Assembly (NCBI GenBank): GCA_017428085.1
Contig: JAFRRP010000020.1
Span: 19,989-83,988, forward strand
Direction of reading: 5' to 3'
Length of the DNA stretch: 64,000 bases
Source: Clostridia bacterium
GTDB lineage: Bacteria > Bacillota > Clostridia > Oscillospirales > Acutalibacteraceae
In this document: piece by piece, positions 1 through 6,853 of the stretch
How positions within the stretch are numbered: the first letter of the stretch is position 1
How the letters are laid out: the number at the start of each line of letters is the position of its first letter
Made by a program: the position numbers and the translations under genes
The notes under the pieces: generated by a model
What the model saw: the letters and a program-made list of their open reading frames with translations, nothing else
Databases searched by the model: none
What the model was told of the DNA's origin: nothing

Positions 1-1
1 C

Positions 2-511
2 TACTTCGCGCTGGCGGGCGTGGGCCTGCCGGTGTTCATCTACAATTTCACGGCGGCGGGCGGCGCGAAGCTCACCACCGACCACTTTACGGAGTTCCTT
101 GCCGATCCGCGCTTTATCGGTGTCAAGCACACCAGCTCCGACTTTTTCATGCTGGAACGGCTGAAGGCCTTCCGTCCCGACGCGGTGATCTTCAACGGCT
201 ACGACGAGATGTTCCTCTCCGGGCTGGCGGCAGGCGCGGACGGCGGCATCGGCAGCACCTATAACTTCATGGCGGAAAAGTATCTCGCCATAGAAAGGGC
301 CTTCCGGGCGGGGGATATCGAAGCCGCCCGGGCGGAGCAGAACCGGGCGAACAATATCATTGCCGCGCTGCTGAAATGCGGCGTGATCCCGGGCTGCAAG
401 GTCCTGTGCCGCCATATCGGGCAGGATCTGGGCGAGTGCCGCAGGCCCTTCCGCAGGCTGACGGAGGAGCAGGAACGGGCGCTGATCGAGACGTATGAGG
501 AGAACGTGTAA
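2..511 (+). CDS. nanA: N-acetylneuraminate lyase / DapA-family aldolase, 5' truncated
   Basis: This is the C-terminal 169 codons of a class I Schiff-base aldolase; the reading frame is open from base 2, so the gene starts left of the window. The segment IGVKHTSSDFFMLERLK carries the lysine that forms the Schiff base in NanA-type enzymes, and NGYDEMFLSGLAAGADGGIGS matches the substrate-pocket strand and loop that follow. NanA cleaves sialic acid to pyruvate and N-acetylmannosamine in the cytosol. The IGVKHTS version favours a sialate-lyase-like member over dihydrodipicolinate synthase. A TIM-barrel protein follows after about 90 bases and may belong to the same unit. Family assignment is strong; exact substrate is inferred. 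Confidence 0.85.
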   Translation, partial: YFALAGVGLPVFIYNFTAAGGAKLTTDHFTEFLADPRFIGVKHTSSDFFMLERLKAFRPDAVIFNGYDEMFLSGLAAGADGGIGSTYNFMAEKYLAIERAFRAGDIEAARAEQNRANNIIAALLKCGVIPGCKVLCRHIGQDLGECRRPFRRLTEEQERALIETYEENV

Positions 512-520
512 GGCGAAATA

Positions 521-550
521 GAGCGGAGAGCGGAGTTCGGAGAGCGGAGA
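521..550. repeat. heptad repeat array (GAGCGGA type)
   Basis: Four consecutive 7-base units lie just after the aldolase stop: GAGCGGA, GAGCGGA, GTTCGGA, GAGCGGA. They sit in the short gap before the next gene. The unit sequence differs from the other heptad arrays of the window but the period is the same. Confidence 0.7.
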
Positions 551-604
551 TTTCAATCCATTTTCAGCTTTATTCGTTATCATAAACAAAAAGGGGAAAA
601 GAAC

Positions 605-1276
605 ATGGAACAAGAAAAAAAGGTCGCGCCGCAGATCCATACGCCGCTGCGGCACAACATCCTGCAGATGCCGCAGGCGTGCCACGAGGCAAGCGGCATC
701 GTGATCTACGGGCGGCGCATCAGGTCGCTGGTGTTCACCACGGACGTGGCCATCATCCGCAACTGCGACGCGGACGCGGTGTTCGCCGTGTATCCGTTCA
801 CGCCCCAGCAGGCCATCAGCGACGCCATCATCAAGGGCTCCTATGTCCCGGTGTTCGCAGGGGTCGGCGGCGGCACCACCAAGGGGGCCCGCACCGTGTC
901 TCTCGCCAAGGACGTGGAGATGCAGGGCGCCATGGGCGTGGTGCTCAACGCGCCCATCTCAAACGATAACCTGCGGGACGTGGCGGAGGTGGTGGACATC
1001 CCGGTCATCATCACCGTCATCAAGGAGGATACCGATTTTCAGGCCCGGCTGGACGCGGGCGCTTCCATCCTCAACGTGGCGGGCGCGCAGCAGACCCCGG
1101 AGATCGTGCGCAGCATCCGCGAGAAGTTCCCGGACGTGCCCATCATCGCCAGCGGCGGCAACACGGAGGAATCCGTGCAGCGGACCATCGACGCGGGCGC
1201 CAACGCCATCACCTACACCCCGCCCACCACGAAGGAGCTGTTTTCCGTCATGATGGCGAAGTACAGGGAGCTTTGA
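605..1276 (+). CDS. TIM-barrel protein of the uncharacterised 'hydrolase' beta/alpha-barrel family
   Basis: The protein has 223 residues and starts at the ATG that follows an AGGGGAAAAGAAC ribosome site. The sequence alternates short hydrophobic strands and helices as in phosphate-binding TIM barrels: FTTDVAIIRN, VPVFAGVGGGTTKG, GAMGVVLNAPIS, VDIPVIITVI, ASILNVAGA, VPIIASGGNTEESVQ, GANAITYTPPT. The late glycine-rich IASGG loop is the usual phosphate grip. Close relatives in Clostridia are annotated only as hydrolase or beta/alpha barrel protein. Its position after a sialate-lyase-like gene suggests amino-sugar metabolism, possibly an epimerase-like role, but no NanE signature was recognised and the reaction is unknown. 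Confidence 0.6.
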   Translation: MEQEKKVAPQIHTPLRHNILQMPQACHEASGIVIYGRRIRSLVFTTDVAIIRNCDADAVFAVYPFTPQQAISDAIIKGSYVPVFAGVGGGTTKGARTVSLAKDVEMQGAMGVVLNAPISNDNLRDVAEVVDIPVIITVIKEDTDFQARLDAGASILNVAGAQQTPEIVRSIREKFPDVPIIASGGNTEESVQRTIDAGANAITYTPPTTKELFSVMMAKYREL

Positions 1277-1299
1277 AATCCGCCGGGCGGATTTCAAAG
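1271..1299. repeat. perfect 14-bp inverted repeat spanning the stop codon
   Basis: The arm CTTTGAAATCCGCC (1271-1284) is repeated as its reverse complement at 1286-1299. The left arm contains the last sense codon and TGA stop of the TIM-barrel gene. There is no T-run after it. A heptad array begins two bases downstream. Confidence 0.8.
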
Positions 1300-1300
1300 C

Positions 1301-1456
1301 AGTCGTAAGTCGCAAGTCGTGAGTCGTAAGAAAGAGTTGTTGTCGCCTGACAATAAAACGACATATGCTTACGCACCGATTGATCAACGGACGTGTTTCT
1401 CTCCAAAAAGATCCATAGGAACGCCCGGAGGGCTCTTGCGACTTACGACTTACGAC
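1301..1456. repeat. paired heptad element (AGTCGTA left arm, inverted right arm)
   Basis: The left arm is four exact 7-base units: AGTCGTA, AGTCGCA, AGTCGTG, AGTCGTA (1301-1328). About 105 bases later the right arm at 1435-1456 is the inverted form, CTTGCGACTTACGACTTACG and onward. The outer ends therefore form terminal inverted repeats, here degenerate. The interior encodes nothing recognisable. It fills the gap between the TIM-barrel gene and endonuclease IV. Confidence 0.75.
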
Positions 1457-1490
1457 GAAAAGCATTCCACAACGGAAAGGAGCATCACCT

Positions 1491-2321
1491 ATGTTCACCG
1501 TCGGCTGTCACTTATCCTTTTCCAAGGGCTTTATGGCCATGGCTAAGCAGACGCTGGAATTGGGGGGCAGCGGGTTCCAGTTTTTCACCGCCAACCCACG
1601 GGGCTACGCCTCGAAAGAATGGAGCGCGAAGGATATCGAAGCGTATAACGCCTTCGCCCCGGCAAACGGCATCGGGACGGCCATCGCCCACGCGCCGTAT
1701 GTGTATAATCTGTGCGCGGCGAAGGACGATATCCGTCAGCTCTCCTTCGACGCGATGAAAAGCGACCTGCAAAAGCTGGAGGCCGTGGACAACGTCGTGT
1801 ATAACTTCCACCCCGGCAGCCACGTGGGGCAGGGGACGGAGGCCGGCATCGCGCTGATCGCCGACGCGCTGAACCGCATGGAGGCGGGCGCTTTCAAAAC
1901 GCCCGTGCTGCTGGAGGCCATGGCCGGCAAGGGCAGCGAGGTGGGCGCGCGCTTTGAGGAGCTGGCGGCCATTCTCGAAAAGGTCGAAAACAACGCCAAC
2001 CTGGGCGTGTGTCTGGATACCTGCCACGTGTTCGACGGCGGCTACGATATCGTGGGCGATCTGGACGGCGTGCTGGCGGCGTTCGACAGGATCGTGGGGC
2101 TGGACCGGCTGAAGGCCGTCCACGTCAACGACAGCAAAAACGTCCTCGGCAGCCACAAGGACCGCCACGAGAAGTTAGGGGAGGGGAACATCGGCCTTGC
2201 CGCCTTCGCCGCGATCGTCAACCACCCGGCGTTGCGGGAGCTGCCCTTCTGCCTGGAAACGCCCAACGAATTGGACGGCTACGCGAAGGAGATCGCGATG
2301 CTCAGGGGATTAAGGCAATAG
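1491..2321 (+). CDS. nfo: endonuclease IV (AP endonuclease)
   Basis: The 276-residue product is a full-length deoxyribonuclease IV, which cuts the backbone 5' of abasic sites in base-excision repair. All expected zinc ligands are visible in order: H in AIAHAPYVYN, H in NFHPGSH, E in LLEAMAGKG, D and H in CLDTCHVFDGGYD, H in AVHVNDSK, D and H in KDRHEKLGEG, and E in LETPNE. The fold is a TIM barrel of usual length. The ATG at 1491 follows GGAAAGGAG. The last codons and TAG stop lie inside a heptad array (AGGCAAT, AGGCAGT, AGACAGT, AGGCAGC), so the C-terminal residues GLRQ are partly set by repeat DNA. Confidence 0.95.
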   Translation: MFTVGCHLSFSKGFMAMAKQTLELGGSGFQFFTANPRGYASKEWSAKDIEAYNAFAPANGIGTAIAHAPYVYNLCAAKDDIRQLSFDAMKSDLQKLEAVDNVVYNFHPGSHVGQGTEAGIALIADALNRMEAGAFKTPVLLEAMAGKGSEVGARFEELAAILEKVENNANLGVCLDTCHVFDGGYDIVGDLDGVLAAFDRIVGLDRLKAVHVNDSKNVLGSHKDRHEKLGEGNIGLAAFAAIVNHPALRELPFCLETPNELDGYAKEIAMLRGLRQ

Positions 2322-2341
2322 GCAGTAGACAGTAGGCAGCA
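2313..2341. repeat. heptad repeat array overlapping the nfo stop codon
   Basis: Four 7-base units, AGGCAAT, AGGCAGT, AGACAGT and AGGCAGC, begin inside the last codons of nfo and continue past its stop. Confidence 0.7.
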
Positions 2342-2604
2342 GCGGAAGCGGTGCGCCGCTGTTGGGGAGAATTCCGAAGCGCCGCCGGTGGCGGATGAAG
2401 CGAGGGATTCGAGTGAGCAAACACAGCAGCGTGTCGAAGTACTCCAAACGAGCAGCGCGACAATGTTTGCGAGGTGAGAAGCAGTGTACGCCCTGCGCGG
2501 ACGTCTAAAATAACCGACAGATTCCGGCTCCCTGAGGAAAAAGAAAATACCCCTTGCCTTATCCGCCGGAATCCTTTATAATGGGAACATCACGTAGGAA
2601 AGTG
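2342..2604. other. non-coding interval with a nested stem
   Basis: No open frame with a ribosome site was seen. GCAAACA (2417-2423) pairs with TGTTTGC (2464-2470), and inside it TGTCG (2432-2436) pairs with CGACA (2458-2462), giving a two-helix nested stem of about 55 bases. The block from 2390 to 2490 has balanced composition unlike the low-complexity heptads. It could be a structured RNA or the remnant of a repeat; neither could be matched to a known class. Confidence 0.35.
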
Positions 2605-2616
2605 ATGGGAGAGAGT

Positions 2617-3492
2617 ATGGAAAAAAAGTATTTGCAAAGAGTATTGGATCAGTGCTCCAAGGGAGAGCTGATCTACTGGTGGACGATGCGCCTGCTGATG
2701 GTGGGCGGCATCATTTTTACCGTCGTCCGTTATTTACAGGGCGTCCCGTTCGTGGAGGGCGGCTTCAACCCCAGCTACAAGTTCAACATCGCCACCGGGC
2801 AGTATGATCCGTCGGTGTACAACGCCCTGCAGATGGGGCTGAACCTTGTGGGGCTGTTCGCCTTCGAGATCTGCCAGCTGTTCCCGAAAAAGACCTTCGT
2901 GCGCAACATGCCCGCCTATTTCCAGAACATCACCGCGCTGGGGTTCTTCCTGGCCTCCTTCGGCGGCGCGTTCCTGAATTTCTACTACATCATCCCCGGT
3001 TTCGATAAGGTGCTGCACCTGACCGGCTGCGTGGAAGCGGTCTTTATCTCCTACGAGATGGTGGCCGCCATCCAGCTGCGGGACAAAAAGACCTGCCCCG
3101 CCAACATCGCCACCATGGCCGCCTTCGGCATGGCCTTCATCTTTGCCGCGGGCTGGGAGCTGTTTGAGTTTTCCACCGACCAGTGGCTGGGCTTCGACGC
3201 GCAGCACTGGAGCTACAAAAACGCCCTTGTGGAAGCGGGCGTGGAAAACATCGACGAGCTGTTCAACTTCATCTCCCTGAAGGGCTTTTCGCTGGAGGAA
3301 CAGAAGATGCGCTTCGCCGTCATGGACACCATGGGCGACGCCATCCTCAACGTGCTGGGCGCGGTGCCCATGTATCTGATCCTGCGCAAGCATCCCTACC
3401 GCCATCAGGGCCGGCGGGACGTGAACCGCCAGATCGGGGAAATGCTGGCGGCGGAAGCTGCGGAGCAGGAGAAAGAGACCGTTTCCGTCTGA
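2617..3492 (+). CDS. DUF2238/YjdF-like integral membrane protein
   Basis: The 291-residue protein has five or more hydrophobic segments, near YWWTMRLLMVGGIIFTVV, the MGLNLVGLFAFEICQLF region, ALGFFLASFGGAF, ATMAAFGMAFIFAAG and AILNVLGAVPMYLIL. Three motifs match the DUF2238 pattern: FDKVLHLTGC, AGWELFEFSTDQWLG and DTMGDAILNVLGA, which are membrane-embedded acidic and histidine positions of unknown role. The chosen ATG at 2617 follows GGGAGAGAGT; an ATG at 2605 after TAGGAAAGTG is an alternative adding four residues. It stands alone, with a hairpin downstream. No substrate or partner can be proposed. Confidence 0.6.
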   Translation: MEKKYLQRVLDQCSKGELIYWWTMRLLMVGGIIFTVVRYLQGVPFVEGGFNPSYKFNIATGQYDPSVYNALQMGLNLVGLFAFEICQLFPKKTFVRNMPAYFQNITALGFFLASFGGAFLNFYYIIPGFDKVLHLTGCVEAVFISYEMVAAIQLRDKKTCPANIATMAAFGMAFIFAAGWELFEFSTDQWLGFDAQHWSYKNALVEAGVENIDELFNFISLKGFSLEEQKMRFAVMDTMGDAILNVLGAVPMYLILRKHPYRHQGRRDVNRQIGEMLAAEAAEQEKETVSV

Positions 3493-3542
3493 TCCCCGGG
3501 CTAATGTTTGCAAAATTGTGATAGATATTTTAATTTTTGATC

Positions 3543-3574
3543 GGCAAGAGAAAAAATCGTTTTTTCCTCTTGCC
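3543..3574 (+). terminator. hairpin after the membrane-protein gene, possible terminator
   Basis: GGCAAGAG with an A-run pairs with a T-run and CTCTTGCC, giving a stem of about 14 bp around TCG. The T-run lies within the stem instead of after it, so termination is possible but not clear. A further copy of GGCAAGAG lies at 3604-3611. Confidence 0.4.
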
Positions 3575-3641
3575 AATTTCATTTTGATATGGTAATATGA
3601 TAAGGCAAGAGATTGCAATTTTTTATCAGAGGTGAAAAATA

Positions 3642-3776
3642 ATGTCAGGTGATTTTTCCGCAAACGATATTCTGGATATCATCAGAGCCTTTTTTGCGGC
3701 GATCCTTAACGTGCTGAAGGCCCTCGGCATCAACTTCGGCGACAAGGCGACGGGAACCGACGCGCAGACGGAATAA
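3642..3776 (+). CDS. amphipathic micropeptide A (44 aa)
   Basis: A 44-residue frame starts with ATG after AGAGGTG at good spacing and is followed directly by an intrinsic terminator, so it is a complete small transcription unit. The sequence begins MSGDFSANDILDIIRAFF, continues AAILNVLKALGINFGDK and ends ATGTDAQTE. It is a clear paralogue of the next peptide: both share D-I/L-xx-II-R/K-x-F-xx-AIL-x-VL-x-A-L/M-GI-x-F and an ATxTDA tail. The central part would form an amphipathic helix. There is no signal peptide. Function is unknown; a membrane-active or signalling peptide is possible but only inferred. Confidence 0.75.
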   Translation: MSGDFSANDILDIIRAFFAAILNVLKALGINFGDKATGTDAQTE

Positions 3777-3804
3777 CGCAAAGCTTTTTTCGGAAAGCTG
3801 AAAG

Positions 3805-3830
3805 ACCGGCGACCGTATCGCCGGTTTTTT
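3805..3830 (+). terminator. intrinsic terminator of micropeptide A
   Basis: ACCGGCGA, loop CCGTA, TCGCCGGT, then six T residues. Confidence 0.85.
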
Positions 3831-3855
3831 CCGTAACGGCTTTTTCAAAAAATTC

Positions 3856-3884
3856 TTGCTTTTTTTGAGAAAATATAGTATACT
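3856..3884 (+). promoter_or_regulatory. sigma-A-type promoter for micropeptide B
   Basis: TTGCTT (3856-3861), a 17-base spacer and TATACT (3879-3884), about 45 bases before the start codon of the second micropeptide. Confidence 0.7.
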
Positions 3885-3927
3885 GTATCTACGGAAATAT
3901 CTTTTTTTTCATACGGAGGTGAAACAA

Positions 3928-4038
3928 ATGGATTTTACTGAGATCATGGCAATCATCAAGACGTTCCTGAACGCCATCCTTTCCGTGCTTGAGGCGATGG
4001 GCATCAAGTTTAATAAGGCAACCAAAACGGATGCCTGA
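3928..4038 (+). CDS. amphipathic micropeptide B (36 aa)
   Basis: The 36-residue frame starts at ATG after ACGGAGGTG and reads MDFTEIMAIIKTFLNAIL followed by SVLEAMGIKFNKATKTDA. It has its own promoter, ribosome site and terminator, which argues strongly that it is expressed. It aligns with micropeptide A over almost its whole length. Hydrophobic residues repeat every three to four positions (I, M, I, I, F, L, I, L, V, L, M, I, F), giving a one-sided hydrophobic helix followed by a short polar tail. It lies upstream of ribonuclease Y on the same strand but is separated by a terminator. Length and helix recall phenol-soluble modulins, without sequence identity. Function unknown. Confidence 0.8.
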   Translation: MDFTEIMAIIKTFLNAILSVLEAMGIKFNKATKTDA

Positions 4039-4062
4039 TCCGTATCTCTGCCGCAGAAAACG

Positions 4063-4088
4063 ACCGGTGAGTTTCACCGGTTTTTTCT
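4063..4088 (+). terminator. intrinsic terminator of micropeptide B
   Basis: ACCGGTGA (4063-4070), short loop, TCACCGGT (4074-4081), then a T-run. Confidence 0.85.
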
Positions 4089-4147
4089 TTTTTTTGCCGT
4101 AACGTCTGTTTTGTCACAATTTTGTTAAATTTGTAAAGGCAAACCGC

Positions 4148-4176
4148 TTGACATTTTTTTGATTATAATATAAAAT
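4148..4176 (+). promoter_or_regulatory. promoter of the rny gene
   Basis: TTGACA (4148-4153), 17 bases, TAAAAT (4171-4176). The leader to the rny start is about 155 bases and shows no convincing open frame. Confidence 0.75.
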
Positions 4177-4336
4177 ATCAGAGATAATGCTGTCATTATG
4201 TGAGTTTCGGGCCGTTTTTTCCGAACGACCGGGATTCTTTTACATAAACGTGGTCAAGGCATTATTACTATTGTTCCGTGCGGGCAGTCCGCATATTGAA
4301 ATAACCGAAAACGAAAGCACAGGAGGTGTATGCCAT

Positions 4337-5893
4337 TTGGTGAAATTGTATCTTGCGATCATCCTGATTGCCGCAGCGGCAATCGTGTTCGGCGTCGTCG
4401 GGTTCATCGTCGGCGGCCAACATAGAAAAAAGGTGGCGGAAAAGGCCATCGGCGACGCGAAGGAAGAGGCCAAAAGGATTCTGAACAACGCCCTGACGCA
4501 GGCGGAAAACACGAAGCGTGAAAAGATCCTGGAGGCGAAGGACGAGATCCATAAAGAGCGTACGGAGTACGAAAAGGAGATCAAGGAACGGCGCGGCGAG
4601 GTGCAGCGCCAGGAGCGCAGATTGGTCCAGAAAGAGGAAAACCTTGACAAAAAGACCGACGCGCTGGAAAAGAAAGAAGAAGCCCTCAACAAACGGCTGA
4701 AGGAAGCCGACAAAAAGGTGGAAGAGGCCGAGGCCCTGAAAAAGAGCCAGTTCGATATGCTGGAGAAGATCTCCGGCTTCACGAAAGAGCAGGCCAAGGA
4801 GCACATCATCAAGAATCTTGAAGGCGACCTCGATCACGAGAAGGCGCTCAAGATCATGGAGTTCACGCAGAGGACCCGCGAGGAATCCGACGCGTTGGCA
4901 AAAGAGATCATCGCCACCGCGATCCAGCGCTGCGCGGCAGACCACGCGGCGGAAGCGACTGTATCGGTGGTGGATCTTCCCAACGACGAAATGAAGGGCC
5001 GTATCATCGGCCGTGAGGGCCGGAACATCCGGACGCTGGAAAATATCACGGGCGTCGATCTGATCATCGACGACACGCCGGAGGCCATCACGGTTTCCAG
5101 CTTCGATCCCGTCCGGCGCGAGGTGGCGCGGCTTACCATCGAAAAGCTCATCGCGGACGGCCGCATCCATCCCGCCCGCATCGAGGACATGTACGAGAAG
5201 TCCAAAAAAGAGGTGGACGCCGCCATCAAGCAGGCGGGCGAGCGCGCCGCCATCGAAGCGGGCGTCAACGGCATCAACGGCGAGCTGATCAAGCTTTTGG
5301 GCCGTCTGAAATACCGTACCAGCTACGGGCAGAACGTGCTGAACCACTCGCTGGAGGTCTCCTATATCGCCGGGCTGATGGCTTCCGAGCTGGGCGCGGA
5401 CGTGAAGACCGCCAAGCGCGCCGGATTGCTGCACGATATCGGCAAGGCGCTGGACCACGAGATCGAGGGCACCCATATTTCCATCGGCGTGGAATACGCC
5501 CGGAAGTATAAAGAAAAGGAAGAGGTCGTTCACGCCATCGAGGCCCACCACGGCGACGTGGAGGCCAAGACCATTGTGGCCGTGCTGGTACAGGCGGCCG
5601 ACGCCATCTCCGCCGCACGCCCCGGCGCCCGGCGCGAGAACATCCAGAACTACATCAAGCGGCTGGAGCAGCTGGAGGAGATCTCCACCTCCTTCAAGGG
5701 CGTGGAAAAATCCTTCGCCATCCAGGCGGGCCGCGAGGTGCGCATCATCGTGAAGCCCGAACAGGTTTCGGACGACCGCATGGTGATCCTGGCGCGGGAG
5801 ATCGCCAAGAAGATCGAGGACGAGCTGGACTACCCCGGGCAGATCAAGGTGCATCTGATCCGCGAGAACCGCGTGTTCGACTACGCGAAATAA
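4337..5893 (+). CDS. rny: ribonuclease Y
   Basis: RNase Y is the membrane-anchored endoribonuclease that starts bulk mRNA decay in Firmicutes. The 518-residue product shows the full order: an N-terminal membrane helix ([16 protein letters not shown]), a long charged coiled coil of roughly 150 residues, a KH domain with [15 protein letters not shown], and an HD domain with [17 protein letters not shown] as the metal site. The TTG at 4337 is preferred because AGGAGGTG lies ten bases upstream; GTG at 4340 is the alternative. The in-frame extension further upstream lacks a ribosome site. YmdB follows, as in many Firmicutes. Confidence 0.95.
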   Translation: MVKLYLAIILIAAAAIVFGVVGFIVGGQHRKKVAEKAIGDAKEEAKRILNNALTQAENTKREKILEAKDEIHKERTEYEKEIKERRGEVQRQERRLVQKEENLDKKTDALEKKEEALNKRLKEADKKVEEAEALKKSQFDMLEKISGFTKEQAKEHIIKNLEGDLDHEKALKIMEFTQRTREESDALAKEIIATAIQRCAADHAAEATVSVVDLPNDEMKGRIIGREGRNIRTLENITGVDLIIDDTPEAITVSSFDPVRREVARLTIEKLIADGRIHPARIEDMYEKSKKEVDAAIKQAGERAAIEAGVNGINGELIKLLGRLKYRTSYGQNVLNHSLEVSYIAGLMASELGADVKTAKRAGLLHDIGKALDHEIEGTHISIGVEYARKYKEKEEVVHAIEAHHGDVEAKTIVAVLVQAADAISAARPGARRENIQNYIKRLEQLEEISTSFKGVEKSFAIQAGREVRIIVKPEQVSDDRMVILAREIAKKIEDELDYPGQIKVHLIRENRVFDYAK

Positions 5894-5940
5894 TCACCTG
5901 CCCAAAGACCCCTGCCTCATCCACGGTGGGGGCTTTTGAT

Positions 5941-6059
5941 TAGTGACTAGTGACTAGTGGCTAGTGGCTAGCAACTAACAACCAGCAACTAACAACCAGC
6001 AACTAGCAACCAGCAACTAACAACCAGCAACTAGCAACCAGCAACTAACAACCAGCAAC
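5941..6059. repeat. seventeen-unit heptad array (TAGTGAC / CAGCAAC type)
   Basis: This is the cleanest heptad array in the window. Exactly 17 units of 7 bases run without a phase slip: TAGTGAC twice, TAGTGGC twice, then TAGCAAC, TAACAAC and CAGCAAC alternating. It fills the gap between rny and ymdB and ends 17 bases before the ymdB start. The interval before it (5894-5940) contains a weak CCCC/GGGG hairpin followed by TTTT. Confidence 0.9.
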
Positions 6060-6076
6060 TAAAAAGGGAGTCAACC

Positions 6077-6853
6077 ATGCGCATCCTCTTTCTCGGAGAC
6101 GTGGTCTCCGTCGCCGGCTGCGAGTTCCTCCGCAAAAAGCTGCCCGGCTACAAAAAAATGCAGGAGATCGACTTCTGTATCGTCAACGGGGAAAACTCCG
6201 CCAAGGGCAACGGGATCACACCCGCCTCGGCGGAGCATCTGCTGACCTCCGGCGCCGACCTGATCACCACCGGCAACCACGCGTTCAAACGGCCGGAGGC
6301 GGAACGGCTGCTGGAGGAAAGCGGCCTGCCCGTGATACGTCCCGTCAATTTCCACCGGTCCGCCCCCGGCAGGGGCGTGTACGTGCTGGAAAAGCGCGGC
6401 CTGCGCCTGGGGGTGGCCAACCTGATCGGCCGCGTGAGCATGGACCAGGCGGAGGACCCCTTCGACGCAGCCGACCGCGTGCTGGCCGGTTTCGCCGAAC
6501 AGGGGATCGTCAATATCCTGATCGATTTCCACGCGGAGGCCACCTCGGAAAAGCGCGCCATGGGTTTTTACGTCAACGGCCGCGCCAGCGCGCTGATCGG
6601 CACCCACACCCACGTGCCCACCGCCGACGAGCAGATCCTGTCCGGCGGTACCGCCTACCTGACGGACGCGGGCATGACGGGCGTGATCGATTCGGTGCTG
6701 GGCGTGGATATCGCCTGCGCCACCAAAAAAATGCGGACGGGGCTGCCCGTCAGATTTGAAAACGCCGAAGGGGACTGCTTTATGTGCGGCGCGGTGATCG
6801 AAACGGACGCCGCGGGCCGGGCGGTCTCCATAGAAAGAATATGCGTGGAATGA
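6077..6853 (+). CDS. ymdB: YmdB-family metallophosphoesterase
   Basis: The 258-residue protein belongs to the YmdB (TIGR00282) metallophosphoesterases, cytosolic enzymes that hydrolyse 2',3'-cyclic nucleotides and affect biofilm and motility decisions in Bacillus. Metal ligands are in place: D in FLGDVV, E and N in NGENSA, N and H in TTGNHAF, H in IDFHAEATSEK, and the double histidine in IGTHTHVPTAD. The ATG follows GGGAG. It lies downstream of rny, a linkage seen in many Firmicutes and consistent with a joint role in RNA turnover. The stop overlaps the next start as ATGA, so translation is probably coupled. Confidence 0.92.
   Translation: MRILFLGDVVSVAGCEFLRKKLPGYKKMQEIDFCIVNGENSAKGNGITPASAEHLLTSGADLITTGNHAFKRPEAERLLEESGLPVIRPVNFHRSAPGRGVYVLEKRGLRLGVANLIGRVSMDQAEDPFDAADRVLAGFAEQGIVNILIDFHAEATSEKRAMGFYVNGRASALIGTHTHVPTADEQILSGGTAYLTDAGMTGVIDSVLGVDIACATKKMRTGLPVRFENAEGDCFMCGAVIETDAAGRAVSIERICVE

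Noticed and set aside
3642..4038. Type I toxin-antitoxin pair
   Set aside because: The peptides are small and amphipathic, but no antisense promoter or complementary regulatory RNA could be identified, so a toxin label is not supported.
5941..6059. CRISPR array
   Set aside because: Repeat units are only seven bases and directly adjacent, without spacers, and there are no cas genes.
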